Source: Anaerolineaceae bacterium UBA5838
Lineage (GTDB): Bacteria > Chloroflexota > Anaerolineae > Anaerolineales > Anaerolineaceae
DNA length: 33,767 nt
Assembly (NCBI GenBank): GCA_002432795.1
Contig: DJGU01000065.1
Coordinates: 1 to 33,767 of the forward strand
Direction of reading: 5' to 3'
Shown here piece after piece: positions 33,015-33,767 of this stretch; within the stretch, counting starts at the first letter, position 1; each line of letters begins with the position of its first letter. The notes under the pieces are model-generated. The model did not search any database. It had not been told where the DNA came from and worked only from the letters and a program-made list of their open reading frames with translations. The translations under genes and the position numbers were made by a program.

Positions 33015-33767
33015 AAACCTCCATCCATTTCCAAAATTGGGTCACTGGCAGGGATCAAGACAGACTGTGATGATAGGTGCCAGCTTTGCTCATCGAGGAG
33101 CGCGCACATAGACGCCGAGAGCACCAGGTCATCATGCAGTGAGCCGCCATCAGGATCGCGCGCGCCCTCGGGCACGCTCCAGCGCAGATACCGTTCCGGT
33201 CCGGGGCTGACTTCTGCCTGCAGACCAGCCAATTGACGGTAGAAAAGCGCCTGAAGGCGGTCCTGTTCGGCAGCCATCTGCCCCAAAAGCGGGTTGGCGC
33301 TCCACTGTTCGGGAGCACTTCTTGGAGAAAAATCCTGAAAGCGGCCTGTATCCACCACCGCCAGGAATCCCCACCCCAGGCGTGATTTCAACTGCCGCGT
33401 GAACTGCAGCGCTATCACCTTCTCACCCAGCTTGTCGCGCAGGAAGGACCCCACGCCCGCTCCCACGCCGCTGGCATCCACGACGATCTTTTCCGCCTGC
33501 CAGAGTTCCACCAGGCGCAGCAAACGCGCGTAGAGCGTGCTGTGCCTTTCGCCCTGCCAGACCTGGCGGTTGACCACCTTGTAAATAGGCTTACCCACCA
33601 GGTCTTCACCCAGCAGCGAAAAGTCCAGCTCCACAACCGTCACCGCGGTCAGATCCCGTTCAGGGTTATCCAGCGCGGTGTTTGCTCCACCCCGGCGCAA
33701 GGCTTCATCCTCGCCAGCCAGGTCGATCAGCAAGGCATAGTGCTTGCCCGGCAAAGGGCTCTCGAGC
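33011..33767 (-). CDS. Terminase large subunit, C-terminal nuclease domain (partial, cut by window edge)
   Basis: The frame runs off the right end of the window, so the N-terminal ATPase part lies outside; an internal ATG at 33754 should not be taken as the start. The visible part is the RNase H-fold nuclease that cuts concatemeric DNA during packaging. The first acidic residue sits in HYALLIDLAGEDEA, the second in KIVVDASGVGAGVGSFLRD and the third in GGSLHDDLVLSASMCALL, matching the usual Asp triad. The C-terminus ends LEMDGGF and the stop overlaps the GH25 start as ATGA. It is the first of the visible cassette genes. Confidence 0.88.
   Translation of the reverse strand, partial: LESPLPGKHYALLIDLAGEDEALRRGGANTALDNPERDLTAVTVVELDFSLLGEDLVGKPIYKVVNRQVWQGERHSTLYARLLRLVELWQAEKIVVDASGVGAGVGSFLRDKLGEKVIALQFTRQLKSRLGWGFLAVVDTGRFQDFSPRSAPEQWSANPLLGQMAAEQDRLQALFYRQLAGLQAEVSPGPERYLRWSVPEGARDPDGGSLHDDLVLSASMCALLDEQSWHLSSQSVLIPASDPILEMDGGF

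Overview
The window looks like a chromosomal segment of an anaerobic member of the Chloroflexota, probably class Anaerolineae. This is inferred from protein style: a CIRCE-controlled hrcA-grpE-dnaK-dnaJ-prmA cluster, LytR-CpsA-Psr and DegV proteins, lipoprotein serpins, many large one-off membrane proteins and intergenic DNA full of fold-back repeats. No rRNA or tRNA was seen, so the assignment is an inference.

Layout, left to right. 1-757 is repeat-rich and apparently gene-free. 758-3912 (+) holds a 7TM-GAF-coiled-coil sensor with a degenerate kinase-like ATPase end, followed 5 nt later by an LCP-family cell-wall glycopolymer transferase. A two-way terminator separates this pair from convergent metF (3958-4842, -). 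4843-5415 is an 88-bp tandem repeat block. A 768-aa protein (5416-7722, -) joins a degenerate PPM-phosphatase-like domain, one membrane span and a probable beta-propeller. It diverges from a GNAT/BioF2-like acyltransferase (7801-8826, +). The heat-shock cluster follows (8971-14604, +), preceded by a promoter and a perfect CIRCE operator, and ends in prmA.

14605-15922 is gene-free and built mainly from a ~360-bp tandem repeat, each unit containing two fold-back elements. It is followed by a DUF218/YdcF-like membrane protein and two tandem lipoprotein serpins whose reactive loops differ (predicted P1 Lys versus Thr). These end at a terminator shared with convergent degV/fakB (-). A DUF4173 membrane protein (+), another repeat block (22327-23072), an unrecognised single-span protein (+) and a PfkB-family protein lacking the catalytic Asp (-) complete the cellular part.

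From 25231 to the right edge the minus strand carries a compact phage-type structural operon. In transcription order it holds the terminase nuclease domain (cut by the window edge), GH25 lysozyme, portal (interrupted by one in-frame TAG), fused prohead protease/scaffold/major capsid protein, a small holin-like membrane protein, a 62-aa protein, a probable head-tail connector and two tail or adhesion-type proteins. Several junctions are ATGA or TGATG overlaps, typical of translational coupling. No integrase, tape-measure or tail-tube gene is visible before the cassette stops 57 bp from the pfkB-like gene. It may be a defective or minimal prophage, a satellite or a gene-transfer-agent-like element. 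This cassette, the amber-split portal, the pseudokinase and the 360-bp repeat are the main points of interest.
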